From the NCBI RefSeq assembly GCF_016583825.1, contig NZ_NRRV01000017.1:1-64000 (forward strand): DNA of 64,000 nt, given 5' to 3'. The DNA comes from Thiohalocapsa halophila (GTDB taxonomy: Bacteria > Pseudomonadota > Gammaproteobacteria > Chromatiales > Chromatiaceae). Below are positions 1 through 11,755 of this stretch, in pieces (the stretch's first letter is position 1; each line of letters starts with the position of its first letter). The translations under genes and the position numbers were made by a program. The notes under the pieces were generated by a model that searched no databases, was not told where the DNA came from, and saw nothing but the letters and a program-made list of their open reading frames with translations.

Positions 1-452
1 GTACTGGGGGCGGTGTTGTGCACCGAGCCAGTGTCGCTTGCGATCGGGCGCCTCCGGCGGCGCAGCCTCTGCACCAAAAGTTTGCATCGCTTGGTGCCCA
101 TGCGCCAAGCCGGAGCCTTCCCGCTCGCCGTTGGGTGTCATCCGCTCGCATCGGGCTGGCATAATCTCTGCTTCAGCGGTATGATGATCGGTCCGGCGCT
201 CGGGAGGGCTGTTCGCGCACGGCTGTCATCGTGCCGCTCACCGACTCCGGCCCCACCGATGGTCTCGGCAGGCTCGCCCGGCGCTCTCCCGCCAGGCGCC
301 GGCCGCCGCTGGCCAGCCAAAACCATGTATTCCCGGAAGGTATCTCACCCGATACCGGAGCTTAACCGGGGTGGAAGCCGACTGATCTCGGGATCACAAT
401 CCACCCCTCCGGTCCGGTAACCGACCACCAGGCGACTACGAGGTCCCAAGCC
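1..452. other. gltB upstream region without a gene
   Basis: No convincing coding sequence is seen here. The open frames lack recognisable protein character and look like chance frames in GC-rich DNA. A CATAAT hexamer at 160-165 could be a -10 element for gltB, which would give a leader of roughly 280 bases, but no good -35 lies at normal spacing. No terminator or riboswitch was recognised. Confidence 0.4.
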
Positions 453-5135
<4,683 letters not shown>

Positions 5136-5150
5136 TGGAGGGCGCGAGCC

Positions 5151-6617
5151 ATGGGTAAGCCAACCGGATTCATGGAATACGACCGCGCCGAGATGGCCTA
5201 CGAGCCGGCGGCGGATCGGGTCGTGCACTACAACGAGTTCGTACTGCCGCCGTCCGACGAGGAGATGGCCATCCAGGGCGCGCGCTGCATGGACTGCGGC
5301 ATCCCCTACTGCCACCAGGGCTGTCCGGTGAACAATATCATCCCGGACTGGAACGACCTGGTGTACCAGAACGACTGGGAATCGGCCATCGAGGTGCTGC
5401 ACAGCACCAACAACTTCCCGGAGTTCACCGGGCGCATCTGTCCGGCGCCCTGCGAGGCCGCCTGTACGCTCAACATCGACGACAAGCCTGTAGCCATCAA
5501 GGCCATCGAGCGTGCCATCGCCGACAAGGCCTGGGACGAAGGCTGGGTGCGCCCGCAGGTGCCCGAGCACCGCACCGGCAAGCACATCGCCGTGGTGGGC
5601 TCCGGCCCCGCCGGGCTCGCCTGCGCCCAGCAGCTCGCCCGCGCCGGCCATGCCGTCTCCCTCTACGAGAAGGAAGACCGCATCGGCGGCCTGCTGCGCT
5701 ACGGCATCCCGGACTTTAAGCTCGCCAAGAAGATGATCGACCGGCGCATGGCGCAGATGCGCACCGAGGGCGTGGAGTTCCACACCCACTGCCACATCGG
5801 CGTCGACATCCCCATGGACAAGCTGATGGGCGAGCATGATGCCGTGGTGCTCGCCGGCGGCAGCGAGAAGCCCCGCGACCTCGACGTGCCCGGGCGCAGC
5901 TACGCCGGCATCCACTTCGCCATGGACTTCCTGCGCGCCAACTCCAAGCGCGTCCAGGGCTTGCAGGTACCGGACGAGGACTTCATCAGCGCCCACGACA
6001 AGCACGTCATCGTCATCGGCGGCGGCGACACCGGCTCCGACTGCATCGGTACCAGCAACCGCCACGGCGCCAAGTCCATCACCCAGATCGAGATCCTGGA
6101 CAAGCCGCCGGAGAAAGAGGACAAGGGCCTCACCTGGCCGGACTGGCCGCACAAGCTGCGCACTTCCAGCAGTCAGGAAGAAGGCTGCGACCGCCACTGG
6201 AACGTCCTCTCCAAGTCCTTCGAGGACGACGGCAACGGCAACGTCAAGGCACTTCACTACGTCCTGGTGCGCTGGGACAAGGACGAGAACGGGCGCTGGC
6301 AAATGACCGAAGTCCCCGGCTCCGAGGGCCGGTTCAAAGCCGACCTGGTACTGCTGGCCATGGGCTTCGTGCACCCCGTTCACGAAGGCATGCTCGCCGA
6401 GCTACAAGCGGCCAAGGGCCTGGAATTCGACCCCCGCGGCAACGTCAAGGGCAGCACCGAAGGCCCCAAGGCGTACTACACCAACGTCGACGGCATCTTC
6501 GCCGCCGGCGACATGCGCCGCGGCCAGTCCCTGGTGGTCTGGGCCATCCGCGAAGGCCGCCAATGCGCGCGGGCGGTGGATGAGTGGCTGATGGGGACGA
6601 CGGATTTGCCGCGGTGA
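5151..6617 (+). CDS. gltD: Glutamate synthase (NADPH) small subunit
   Basis: This 488-residue flavoprotein takes electrons from NADPH and delivers them to GltB. The N-terminus carries the two cysteine clusters of the family (CMDCGIPYC then CHQGCP, and [12 protein letters not shown]), which bind [4Fe-4S] centres. A FAD-binding Rossmann motif ([10 protein letters not shown]) sits near residue 147 and an NADPH-binding glycine motif (GGGDTGSDC) near residue 288. The C-terminal FAD segment ends in the usual [16 protein letters not shown] block. The gene follows gltB after 15 bases and is closed by a strong terminator at 6655-6678, so gltBD is a two-gene operon. No truncation or odd residue was seen. 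Confidence 0.98.
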   Translation: MGKPTGFMEYDRAEMAYEPAADRVVHYNEFVLPPSDEEMAIQGARCMDCGIPYCHQGCPVNNIIPDWNDLVYQNDWESAIEVLHSTNNFPEFTGRICPAPCEAACTLNIDDKPVAIKAIERAIADKAWDEGWVRPQVPEHRTGKHIAVVGSGPAGLACAQQLARAGHAVSLYEKEDRIGGLLRYGIPDFKLAKKMIDRRMAQMRTEGVEFHTHCHIGVDIPMDKLMGEHDAVVLAGGSEKPRDLDVPGRSYAGIHFAMDFLRANSKRVQGLQVPDEDFISAHDKHVIVIGGGDTGSDCIGTSNRHGAKSITQIEILDKPPEKEDKGLTWPDWPHKLRTSSSQEEGCDRHWNVLSKSFEDDGNGNVKALHYVLVRWDKDENGRWQMTEVPGSEGRFKADLVLLAMGFVHPVHEGMLAELQAAKGLEFDPRGNVKGSTEGPKAYYTNVDGIFAAGDMRRGQSLVVWAIREGRQCARAVDEWLMGTTDLPR

Positions 6618-6654
6618 CGGCGGCTGGCGGCAGGGACGCCGGTGACTTGCGAAG

Positions 6655-6678
6655 AAGCGGCCTGCGGGCCGCTTTTTT
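6655..6678 (+). terminator. Rho-independent terminator of gltBD
   Basis: An 8-bp perfect stem (AAGCGGCC / GGCCGCTT) with a TGCG loop is followed directly by a run of Ts. It lies 37 bases after the gltD stop and reads in the same direction. Confidence 0.9.
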
Positions 6679-6789
6679 GGTGGTGATCGCGGCGCGAGGT
6701 CTCGATCCGCCCAATCCAGGCCTCTGCGCGGAGCGCTTGCGGGCGCCGCAAACTTGGACGCAAGCGTCGTCAAGACCTATGCTTCCGGC

Positions 6790-6948
6790 ATGCTGACGGT
6801 CATCGAAACGCCGCTGTTCCAGCGTCAGTGGCCGCTGTACTGGACCGAGGAAGAGCGTGGCGCCTTCTGCGCCTACATCGCGGAGCACCCGGACGCGGGC
6901 GATGTCGTTCCAAGACTGAAGGCAATCCGCGATGCACTCGAAGACTGA
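6790..6948 (+). pseudogene. RelE/HigB-like toxin with internal deletion
   Basis: The frame encodes only 52 residues. It begins like the RelE-type toxins that precede an HTH antitoxin (IETPLFQRQWPLYW, then EHPDAGDVVP). It then jumps straight to a segment that looks like the very C-terminus of the same family (LKAIRDALED). The expected middle, with the glycine-rich strand, the VRWA-type core and the IYYW/AKNE region of about 45-50 residues, is missing. From memory of the family, the active site lies in that core, so the product should not cleave mRNA. The frame is kept across the junction, and the end still overlaps the antitoxin start as in intact modules. An upstream ATG at 6754 is in frame but does not match the family. 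Confidence 0.75.
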
Positions 6949-7261
6949 GCCTTTGAGCGAGGACGCATTGGAGGCATACGAGGCCGACCGCGACCTCGCC
7001 GCCGATGTACTGCAAGCAGTCCGAGAAATGAAAGCCGGAGCGGGCCGGCTCGCCTGGCCCCCCGCCTTGGCTGCTCGCCAGCAAACCGGGCTTTCCCAGG
7101 CGCAGTTTGCGGACCTGCTCGGCGTGTCTGTCGACACCATCGAGGCATGGGAGCATGGGCGCGCGCAGCCGACTGGAGCCGCACGCACCCTGTTGGCAGT
7201 CGCGCGCAGGCATCCGAAGGTCATTCAGGATGTCGCGGCGGACATGGCGTCGCACCGGTGA
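6932..7261 (+). CDS. HTH antitoxin (HigA/NadS type)
   Basis: This 109-residue protein has a Cro/CI-type helix-turn-helix (RQQTGLSQAQFADLLGVSVD, then TIEAWEHGRAQPTG) around residues 50-80 and the C-terminal ARTLLAVARRHPKVI segment typical of antitoxins paired with RelE/HigB-like toxins. Such proteins bind their toxin and repress their own operon. The start overlaps the end of the deleted toxin frame by 17 bases, which is the usual toxin-first arrangement. The antitoxin looks complete while the toxin is not, so it may persist as a stand-alone repressor or as an anti-addiction factor. The frame carries no sign of decay. Confidence 0.85.
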   Translation: MHSKTEPLSEDALEAYEADRDLAADVLQAVREMKAGAGRLAWPPALAARQQTGLSQAQFADLLGVSVDTIEAWEHGRAQPTGAARTLLAVARRHPKVIQDVAADMASHR

Positions 7262-7267
7262 GCTTGT

Positions 7268-7591
7268 CCCATCAGGCAACACTGTTGGAAGGCCGGCTTG
7301 GGCTCGGAAGGCATTCACTGGCCGGCATTGGACGAGGACATGAGCGTCGCGGGTCTGCTCGCCGCGACTCCGTCGCCGGAGAGTCAGCAATCGCTCAGGG
7401 GCTGGCTCGCGGGACGCGCCAGTGCGCAACCGACCGGAGGGGTCGCGAACGGGTCCAAAGGGACAAGTGCACCTGACCTCACGGAGTCCGGTTACCCGAC
7501 GTTGAGGGCCGAGGATCTTGCCGGCGCCTGGAGCTACGTCCGAAGAAGACAGGTGGAAATCGAGCGCGAGATCGTTGAGAACGAGGCTTGA
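7268..7591 (+). pseudogene. Decayed mosaic of DUF4160, DUF2442 and DUF433 fragments
   Basis: Three pieces of neighbouring genes lie in order here. First comes the tail of a DUF4160 gene: the HQATLLEG-coding DNA matches HQATLVEGW of the intact copy at 8426-8465. Next, from 7298, is the second half of DUF2442 (EGIHWPALDEDMSVAGLLA, then SQQSLRGWLA), matching the intact gene at 8463-8774. Last is the C-terminal third of a DUF433 protein (YPTLRAEDLAGAWSYVRRR), matching the intact gene at 7659-7988. The fused frame from 7298 is open for 97 residues, but it joins unrelated families and should be regarded as a relic. Confidence 0.7.
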
Positions 7592-7595
7592 CCCG

Positions 7596-7658
7596 ATGAC
7601 GCGCCTGTATGGCAACGAAAGCAAGACAACATCGACCCAGGCTCCCAGAGAACTTGCC
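7596..7658 (+). pseudogene. Relic start of a DUF5615 toxin gene
   Basis: Directly after the DUF433 fragment comes an ATG followed by codons for MTRLYGNE. This resembles the MARLYADEN start common in DUF5615 (PIN-like) partners of DUF433. The reading loses family character after about eight codons and runs into the start of the next DUF433 gene 63 bases later. The same event is seen again at 7993. Confidence 0.45.
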
Positions 7659-7988
7659 ATGAGCTCAGAACTGCGGAGGATTGAAGCAATGCTCCCCGGG
7701 CTTTCCCCAGGCGACAAGGCGCAGCTCCTGGAATGGCTTGCTCAGGACCTCGGCGGGGCGACGCCCGGGATCGAGAAGACAGCCGGCGTCTGCGGCGGCG
7801 CGGCACGCATCGTGCGTACACGTATTCCGGTATGGGTCCCGGAACAGGCACGTCGATTGGGAGCCAGCGAAGCAGACCTCCTCCGATGCTACCCGACACT
7901 GCGGGCCGAAGACCTTGCCAATGCCTGGAGCTACGTGAGGCGAAGACGCACGGAAATCGAGCGCGATATCGCCGACAACGAAGCCTGA
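7659..7988 (+). CDS. DUF433 (VapB45-like) antitoxin
   Basis: The 109-residue product has a helical N-terminal extension (MSSELRRIEAMLPGLSPGDK, then AQLLEWLAQ) fused to a DUF433 winged-helix domain at about residues 38-109 (GVCGG, IVRTRIPVW, ARRLGASEADLL, YPTLRAEDL). DUF433 proteins usually pair with a downstream DUF5615 PIN-like toxin. Here only the first few codons of such a partner remain (7993), so this antitoxin is an orphan. The ATG at 7659 is preferred over upstream in-frame starts because they read through relic DNA and because MSSE starts recur at the other copies. An intact DUF433/DUF5615 pair is present at 46959-47560. Confidence 0.75.
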   Translation: MSSELRRIEAMLPGLSPGDKAQLLEWLAQDLGGATPGIEKTAGVCGGAARIVRTRIPVWVPEQARRLGASEADLLRCYPTLRAEDLANAWSYVRRRRTEIERDIADNEA

Positions 7989-7992
7989 CCCG

Positions 7993-8100
7993 ATGGCGCG
8001 GCTCTACGGCGATGTACCGTGCACAGCGAAACGGAGGCCCCATGAGCTCGTCCGACGAGTGCGTTCAGCGGAACCGATTTTTTGCTCTCCTCGGAACCGT
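7993..8100 (+). pseudogene. Second relic start of a DUF5615 toxin gene
   Basis: The DNA after the DUF433 stop repeats the pattern at 7588-7610: a TGACCCGATG spacer and then codons for MARLYGDV. Family similarity stops there. At 8042 an ATGAGCTC again mimics the DUF433 start MSS. This suggests the toxin body was lost between short similarities in both copies. No toxin catalytic residues remain. Confidence 0.45.
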
Positions 8101-8245
8101 TTCCTGCTGCGTCGAGGAATTTCTCCTGAGACCTGCTTGTTACGCGACAGCGGAGTTTGCTGCGTTACATGTGAGGCCTGACCGTGGGGCAACGTAGCCG
8201 AGCAATCGTCGCCATGAGCCAACAAGCCGATGCACGGCTCCACTG

Positions 8246-8488
8246 ATGCCGACGATCCTTCGGGCTGGGCCTTATCGGTTCTTTTTCTACGCAGGCGACG
8301 GCGGAGAGCCGGTGCATGTGCATATCGAGCGCGACGACAAGGTCGCCAAGTTCTGGCTGGATCCGATACGGCTCCAGAATACCGGGGGTTTCACCCGCGC
8401 CGAGCTGCGCCGAATCCGCTCTATAATCACCGCTCATCAGGCAACATTGGTGGAAGGCTGGCATGAATTCTTTGGCGATAAACACTGA
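8246..8488 (+). CDS. DUF4160 domain protein
   Basis: This 80-residue protein has the full DUF4160 pattern: a start near MPTILR, the hydrophobic RFFFYAGD segment, the EPVHVHIERDD core, a KFWLDPI strand, and a C-terminal helix with HQATLVEGWHEFF. DUF4160 is nearly always encoded just ahead of DUF2442, and the pair is often listed among putative toxin-antitoxin modules. Its biochemical role is not established. The stop overlaps the start of the DUF2442 gene by 26 bases, which argues for translational coupling. A decayed copy of its 3' end lies at about 7268-7295. Confidence 0.85.
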   Translation: MPTILRAGPYRFFFYAGDGGEPVHVHIERDDKVAKFWLDPIRLQNTGGFTRAELRRIRSIITAHQATLVEGWHEFFGDKH

Positions 8489-8774
8489 TCGCCCGATCGC
8501 CTCAAGGGTCTACGTCACCGAGGACACCCTCACGGTCGATCTCGAGGACGGACGCACGATTGCCGTGCCTATCGAGTGGTTTCCGCGGCTCGTTTACGCC
8601 ACACCGGACGAACGTGGCGATTGGCGCCTGATCGGCCGCGGCGAAGGCATTCATTGGCCGGCATTGGATGAGGACATCAGCGTCGCGGGTCTTCTGGCCG
8701 GGATCCCGTCGCGGGAGAGTCAGCAGTCACTTAAGCGGTGGCTCGCGGCACGCGCTGCCTCGGAATCGGCCTAG
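8463..8774 (+). CDS. DUF2442 domain protein
   Basis: The 103-residue product matches DUF2442: a first strand pair around DTLTVDLEDGRTIAVPIEWF (residues 24-43), the arginine/leucine segment RLVYATPDER, and the signature GEGIHWPALDEDISVAGLL near residues 60-78. It partners DUF4160, with which it overlaps. The family has been proposed to act as the DNA-binding or antitoxin half of the pair, but this is not settled. Two partial copies flank it: one at 7298 (second half) and one at 9008-9036 (the GRTIAVPIE piece, identical over 28 bases). The intact gene is therefore the surviving member of a rearranged set. Confidence 0.85.
   Translation: MNSLAINTDRPIASRVYVTEDTLTVDLEDGRTIAVPIEWFPRLVYATPDERGDWRLIGRGEGIHWPALDEDISVAGLLAGIPSRESQQSLKRWLAARAASESA
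8549..8576 (+). repeat. 28-bp exact direct repeat, copy 1
   Basis: This stretch, within DUF2442 codons for DGRTIAVPIE, is identical to 9008-9035. The bases on both sides differ, so the identity is exactly 28 bases. It marks a recent duplication of part of the DUF2442 gene. Confidence 0.9.
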
Positions 8775-8872
8775 GGAATCTCTTCGAGCAGGCCGAGCCG
8801 GCGCGCGAGCGCGGCGAGCCCGTGCGCACGGCAGCCAGAAGCCCCGCGACCTTCTAGGTTCGGTAGTTGGGC

Positions 8873-8898
8873 CACGAAGAGCACGAAGAGCACGAGCC
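8873..8898 (+). repeat. 9-bp tandem repeat (CACGAAGAG)
   Basis: Two perfect copies of CACGAAGAG and a partial third lie in the spacer after DUF2442. Similar CACGAAGA-type tandem repeats are common in spacers near small mobile modules in many bacteria. No function is assigned. Confidence 0.6.
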
Positions 8899-8918
8899 GA
8901 TCTCCTAGAGAACCCGCC

Positions 8919-9038
8919 GTGAGCTCAGAACCGCGGACCCTTGAGGCGTTGCGCCCCCGAACTCTCCCCAAGGGACAAGGCGCAGCTTCTGCGAGGGCTT
9001 GCCCAGTCGGACGCACGATTGCCGTGCCTATCGAGCTT
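8919..9038 (+). pseudogene. Relic fusing a DUF433 start to a DUF2442 fragment
   Basis: From the GTG at 8919 the DNA again resembles the start of the 7659 gene (MSSE). After one frame change it continues as ELSPRDKAQLLRGLAQ, like the LSPGDKAQLLEWLAQ of the intact protein. It then joins a 28-base exact copy of the GRTIAVPIE part of DUF2442 (9008-9035). This is a third rearranged copy of the same modules. It ends immediately before the ribosome-binding site of the next gene. Confidence 0.6.
9008..9035 (+). repeat. 28-bp exact direct repeat, copy 2
   Basis: Identical to 8549-8576 within the DUF2442 gene. It lies four bases upstream of the GGAGGAGGT ribosome-binding site of the secreted-protein gene at 9052. 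Confidence 0.9.
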
Positions 9039-9051
9039 GGAGGAGGTTTCG

Positions 9052-9612
9052 GTGTCCACCAGATCAATCGTCGGTCCCCTGTGCCTGATCGTGGCAGGTG
9101 TCATGATGGCGTTATCCGCGGGCCCAGCGCTCGCGGAGGACTGCTTCCTGCATCCCTACGGCGAGCTGCGCGCCTATCACGGTGACTGGCTGGCCGTCTG
9201 CGACCAGGGCGGCGCAGGCGCCTGCCGCGCCGTGCAGATCATGCTCGAGCCGGGGGACACCCGCGTCGGCCCCGCGCGGCTGGCGTTGGAGCGAAAGGAC
9301 GCGGGGCATTTCGATGTGGTGTTCCATCACCAGGCCTTGATCGCCGGCGTGCGCGATCCGCTCGTGCTGGACATCGACGGCGATGCGCTGACGCTGTCGC
9401 CCGGACAATGGGCGCCGGGAGAGCCGGGAAGACCGAATGTGATCGCGGCGTTCCACATCGCCGATGTGGAGCTCGCCAAGGGTCTCGTGGCGCGTATGAA
9501 GGCAGGCTCGCGCCTGACGCTGCGCCACGATGCGGGCGAAGCGCAATTCTCGCTGCGCGGCGTGACCGCAGCGCTTGCCGCGATCGAAGCCCAGGCGGCG
9601 AGCCGCAATTGA
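9052..9612 (+). CDS. Secreted protein, possibly IalB-like
   Basis: The predicted product has 186 residues. The GTG at 9052 is chosen because a strong GGAGGAGGT lies just upstream and because a clean signal peptide follows (hydrophobic GPLCLIVAGVMMALSAG, cleavage after PALA, mature EDCFLHPYG). The longer frame from 8941 reads through relic DNA. The mature part has GDWLAVCDQGG, then GACRAVQIML. This GDW..xC / CRAVQ pattern recalls the invasion-associated locus B (IalB) family of small periplasmic proteins, but the match is only by eye. Two to three cysteines could form a disulfide. No obvious partner gene is adjacent, and the function is unknown. Confidence 0.6.
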   Translation: MSTRSIVGPLCLIVAGVMMALSAGPALAEDCFLHPYGELRAYHGDWLAVCDQGGAGACRAVQIMLEPGDTRVGPARLALERKDAGHFDVVFHHQALIAGVRDPLVLDIDGDALTLSPGQWAPGEPGRPNVIAAFHIADVELAKGLVARMKAGSRLTLRHDAGEAQFSLRGVTAALAAIEAQAASRN

Positions 9613-9833
9613 TGCAAGATTCCGCGCATTTCCTCGGGCAGGATGCGCCCGGACCAGATGTAGCAAGGTGTCCGGGTCAGGCTCCGGGAGGTGCTGACGG
9701 GCCGCTTCGCCGACAGCCCGCCGTGTTGGGCCGGCATCAGAGGCGCAGGGCAAATCTCGGCGCGGTGGTGGGACCTGGGCGAAGGGCGTCGGTCGAAGCG
9801 GGCTGGCGGAGGCGACCGGGTCAGGCGGCTGTA

Positions 9834-10034
9834 TCAGGCGGCGGCGCGGTACGGCTGCTCGTTGACGCGCGCTACCGTGGCGTCGTTGAGCATCCGTTGT
9901 GCGCACTCGGCACAGCGCCCGCAGCAGGTGGCAACCTTGAGCCTGCTCTGGAGGCATTCCATGGAGTAGGCTCCCTCGTCGCAGGCCGCGCGGATTTGTC
10001 CATCTGTTACCTTGTTGCAGACACACACGTACAT
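9834..10034 (-). CDS. bfd: Bacterioferritin-associated ferredoxin
   Basis: This 66-residue [2Fe-2S] protein has the Bfd pattern: MYVCVCNKVTD at the start (Cys4, Cys6) and TCCGRCAEC around residues 36-44, with Cys38 and Cys41 as the likely second ligand pair. Bfd binds bacterioferritin and reduces the stored ferric core so that iron is released. It is encoded divergently from two bacterioferritin genes about 300 bases away, which fits this job. The ATG at 10034 is chosen because it gives the canonical N-terminus. A promoter with an overlapping Fur-like box lies at 10071-10103, implying expression under iron limitation. Confidence 0.93.
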   Translation of the reverse strand: MYVCVCNKVTDGQIRAACDEGAYSMECLQSRLKVATCCGRCAECAQRMLNDATVARVNEQPYRAAA

Positions 10035-10070
10035 GGCAGTTTGCCCGATGTTTGGTTGGCTATAAGTGTC

Positions 10071-10103
10071 AGCATAAGCGTAAAAAGAATGATTCGCAAT
10101 ACC
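10071..10103 (-). promoter_or_regulatory. bfd promoter with overlapping Fur-like box
   Basis: On the minus strand TTGCGA (10099-10094) and TATGCT (10076-10071) are separated by 17 bases, a good sigma-70 promoter 37 bases upstream of the bfd start. The -35 sits inside GGTATTGCGAATCATTCTT (10103-10085), which resembles the GCGAATCATTCTC form of the Fur box. Repression by Fe-Fur is the natural reading. The rest of the spacer 10104-10337, ahead of the bacterioferritin genes, shows no gene and no equally clear promoter for them. Confidence 0.65.
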
Positions 10104-10337
10104 GTTCTGCTGATCTCGATCAAGACGGGCCGAAACAGGGGGGTTGCCAGCGTGCGTCCTGCTCGCTCGCGCTGAGCGTGGCTCGCCTGCTCGGCGGATT
10201 CTGCGCAGTTCTTGATTACAGGTGTGATGGCAGCATGTCTCATGCCGAGGAGCAGTGGGACCATCGGCGCACGCCGGTCGACTGCCCGTCCCGAGCCTCG
10301 AACCCCCCAACGACCACGTCCACCGGAGAACCGCGCT

Positions 10338-10808
10338 GTGCAAGGCGACAATCCGATCCTGCAAGCCCTGAACGGCTGCCTCAAAGACCAGCTAACGGCG
10401 ATCAACCAGCTCTTTCTGCATGCGCGGATGGCCAAGAATTGGGGTCTGCACGGACTCAACGACTACGAGTACAAGCGCTCGATAGCGGCCATGAAGATGG
10501 CCGACGAGCTGATCGAGCGCGTCCTGTTCCTAGAGGGGCTGCCGAACCTCCAGGACTTGGGCAAGCTCCTGATCGGCGAGAACGTGCCGGAGCTGCTGGG
10601 AGGCGACCTTGCCATGCTCAGCGCCATGCGCGGCAACCTGCAGGATGCCGTAGAGCTCTGCGAGGCACACAAGGACTATGTGAGCCGCGACGAGCTCACC
10701 GAGATCCTCGAAGACGTCGAGGAGCACATCGACTGGATCGAGTCCCAGCAGTGGCTCATCGACAACGCTGGGCTGGAAAACTACCTCCAGTCCGTGATGG
10801 AGGCTTGA
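10338..10808 (+). CDS. bfr: Bacterioferritin subunit, heme-binding type lacking ferroxidase ligands
   Basis: The 156-residue protein aligns end to end with bacterioferritin ([35 protein letters not shown]). A GTG at 10338 gives the usual length, with CGGAGAA upstream; the longer frame from 10212 has no family match. Aligned by eye to E. coli Bfr, the heme ligand Met52 is kept (AAMKMAD). The di-iron ligands are mostly gone: Glu18 is Gln, Glu51 is Ala, His54 is Met, Glu94 is Leu and Glu127 is Val, with only His130 left. It should bind heme but not oxidise iron by itself. The next gene has the opposite set of residues, so the two probably co-assemble into the 24-mer cage. Confidence 0.93.
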   Translation: MQGDNPILQALNGCLKDQLTAINQLFLHARMAKNWGLHGLNDYEYKRSIAAMKMADELIERVLFLEGLPNLQDLGKLLIGENVPELLGGDLAMLSAMRGNLQDAVELCEAHKDYVSRDELTEILEDVEEHIDWIESQQWLIDNAGLENYLQSVMEA

Positions 10809-10810
10809 TC

Positions 10811-11305
10811 ATGCAAGGCAGTCCAGAGGTCCTCGCGCACCTTCAGAGCCTGCTCAACTGCGAGCTGGCCGCCCGCGACCAGTACATGGGCCATGCCCGC
10901 AAGTTCCGCGATTGGGGTCTGTTCAAGCTCGCCGAGCACCTGGATCACGAGCAGCAAGAAGAGTCCGAGCACGCGGACAAGCTCATCGAGCGCATGCTGT
11001 TCCTGGAGGCGGAGCCGGACTACAACCAGCAGGATAAGGTCAACATCGGCGACGACGTCGAGGGGATGTTGAGGCTGGACCTCGATGTGGAATACCGCGT
11101 CGCCGCCGCGCTGAAGGAGGCCATCGCCACCTGCGAAGCGGTGCAGGACTACGACACCCGCGACATTCTGATCCAGCTGCTCGACGACACCGAGATGGAC
11201 CACGCTTGGTGGCTGGAGCAGCAGCTGCGCCGAATCCAGCTGGTGGGCATCCAGAACTATATCCAGTCGCAGATGGGTGAAGACGGGCAGCCCGCTGCCG
11301 GCTGA
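10811..11305 (+). CDS. bfr: Bacterioferritin subunit, ferroxidase type lacking the heme methionine
   Basis: The 164-residue ferritin-like protein starts two bases after the preceding bfr stop, so the two genes are one operon. By eye alignment all ferroxidase ligands are present: Glu18 (NCELAARDQYM), Glu51 and His54 (EESEHAD), Glu94 (DVEYRVAA), and Glu127 with His130 (EMDHAWW). The heme ligand Met52 is Ser. It is therefore the iron-oxidising partner of the heme-binding subunit upstream. Paired subunits of this kind are known in Neisseria and Magnetospirillum. Bfd, encoded divergently, would bind at heme-containing interfaces to release iron. The C-terminus has a short GEDGQPAAG extension. Confidence 0.95.
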   Translation: MQGSPEVLAHLQSLLNCELAARDQYMGHARKFRDWGLFKLAEHLDHEQQEESEHADKLIERMLFLEAEPDYNQQDKVNIGDDVEGMLRLDLDVEYRVAAALKEAIATCEAVQDYDTRDILIQLLDDTEMDHAWWLEQQLRRIQLVGIQNYIQSQMGEDGQPAAG

Positions 11306-11440
11306 AGCGCTGCGTCCGCGCTCGGCCCGTCCTTCGGGGTGCTCGCGTGCGCGTCGCCAAAGTGCGTGATCCGGTACAAGATTCAGGGCAAGCGCTGACT
11401 TGTTCAGCATTTGCCCCGTCGTCCCCGGGGCTTCGCGCGC

Positions 11441-11755
11441 TCAGTGCTGCACCTGACCCACCCGCGCTTCCACCGATTCGATCTTGCCCGACATCCGCCC
11501 GTCCTGATTGCTGCGGATGTCGAGCTTGATGGCGGAGTAGACCCGCCGGCAGCCCAGGCTCTCCAGCACTGCCGCCGCGCGCTCCACCAGGGCCAGCGCC
11601 TCGCCCACGCTGTCGGTCTCGACAATGGTGCCCATGGGCGTGAGGCGGTACTCCAGCCCCGACTCCCGCACCATGCGGATGACCTCGCTGACTTGGACGC
11701 TGACGCTCTCGCCCTGGTCGGTGGGAAAGATGCTGAATTCCATCAGAACGGACAT
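11441..11755 (-). CDS. MTH1187 family thiamine-binding protein
   Basis: This 104-residue protein belongs to the MTH1187/YkoF-like family (DUF77). Diagnostic stretches are MEFSIFPTDQGESVS at the N-terminus, ESGLEYRLTPMGTIVE in the middle, and RVYSAIKLDIRSNQ near the C-terminus. Members form ferredoxin-fold oligomers, and several bind thiamine or its precursors in the cytoplasm. The physiological role is poorly defined. The gene stands alone, and no thiamine gene or TPP riboswitch was seen nearby. The length and all conserved segments are normal. Confidence 0.9.
   Translation of the reverse strand: MSVLMEFSIFPTDQGESVSVQVSEVIRMVRESGLEYRLTPMGTIVETDSVGEALALVERAAAVLESLGCRRVYSAIKLDIRSNQDGRMSGKIESVEARVGQVQH

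Noticed and set aside
13..420. A 135-codon frame at the left edge, upstream of gltB.
   Set aside because: No family resemblance and no ribosome-binding site; composition resembles random GC-rich DNA.
9834..10364. A 176-codon reading of bfd.
   Set aside because: Bfd is about 65 residues and begins at MYVCVC; the extension covers the promoter and Fur-like box.
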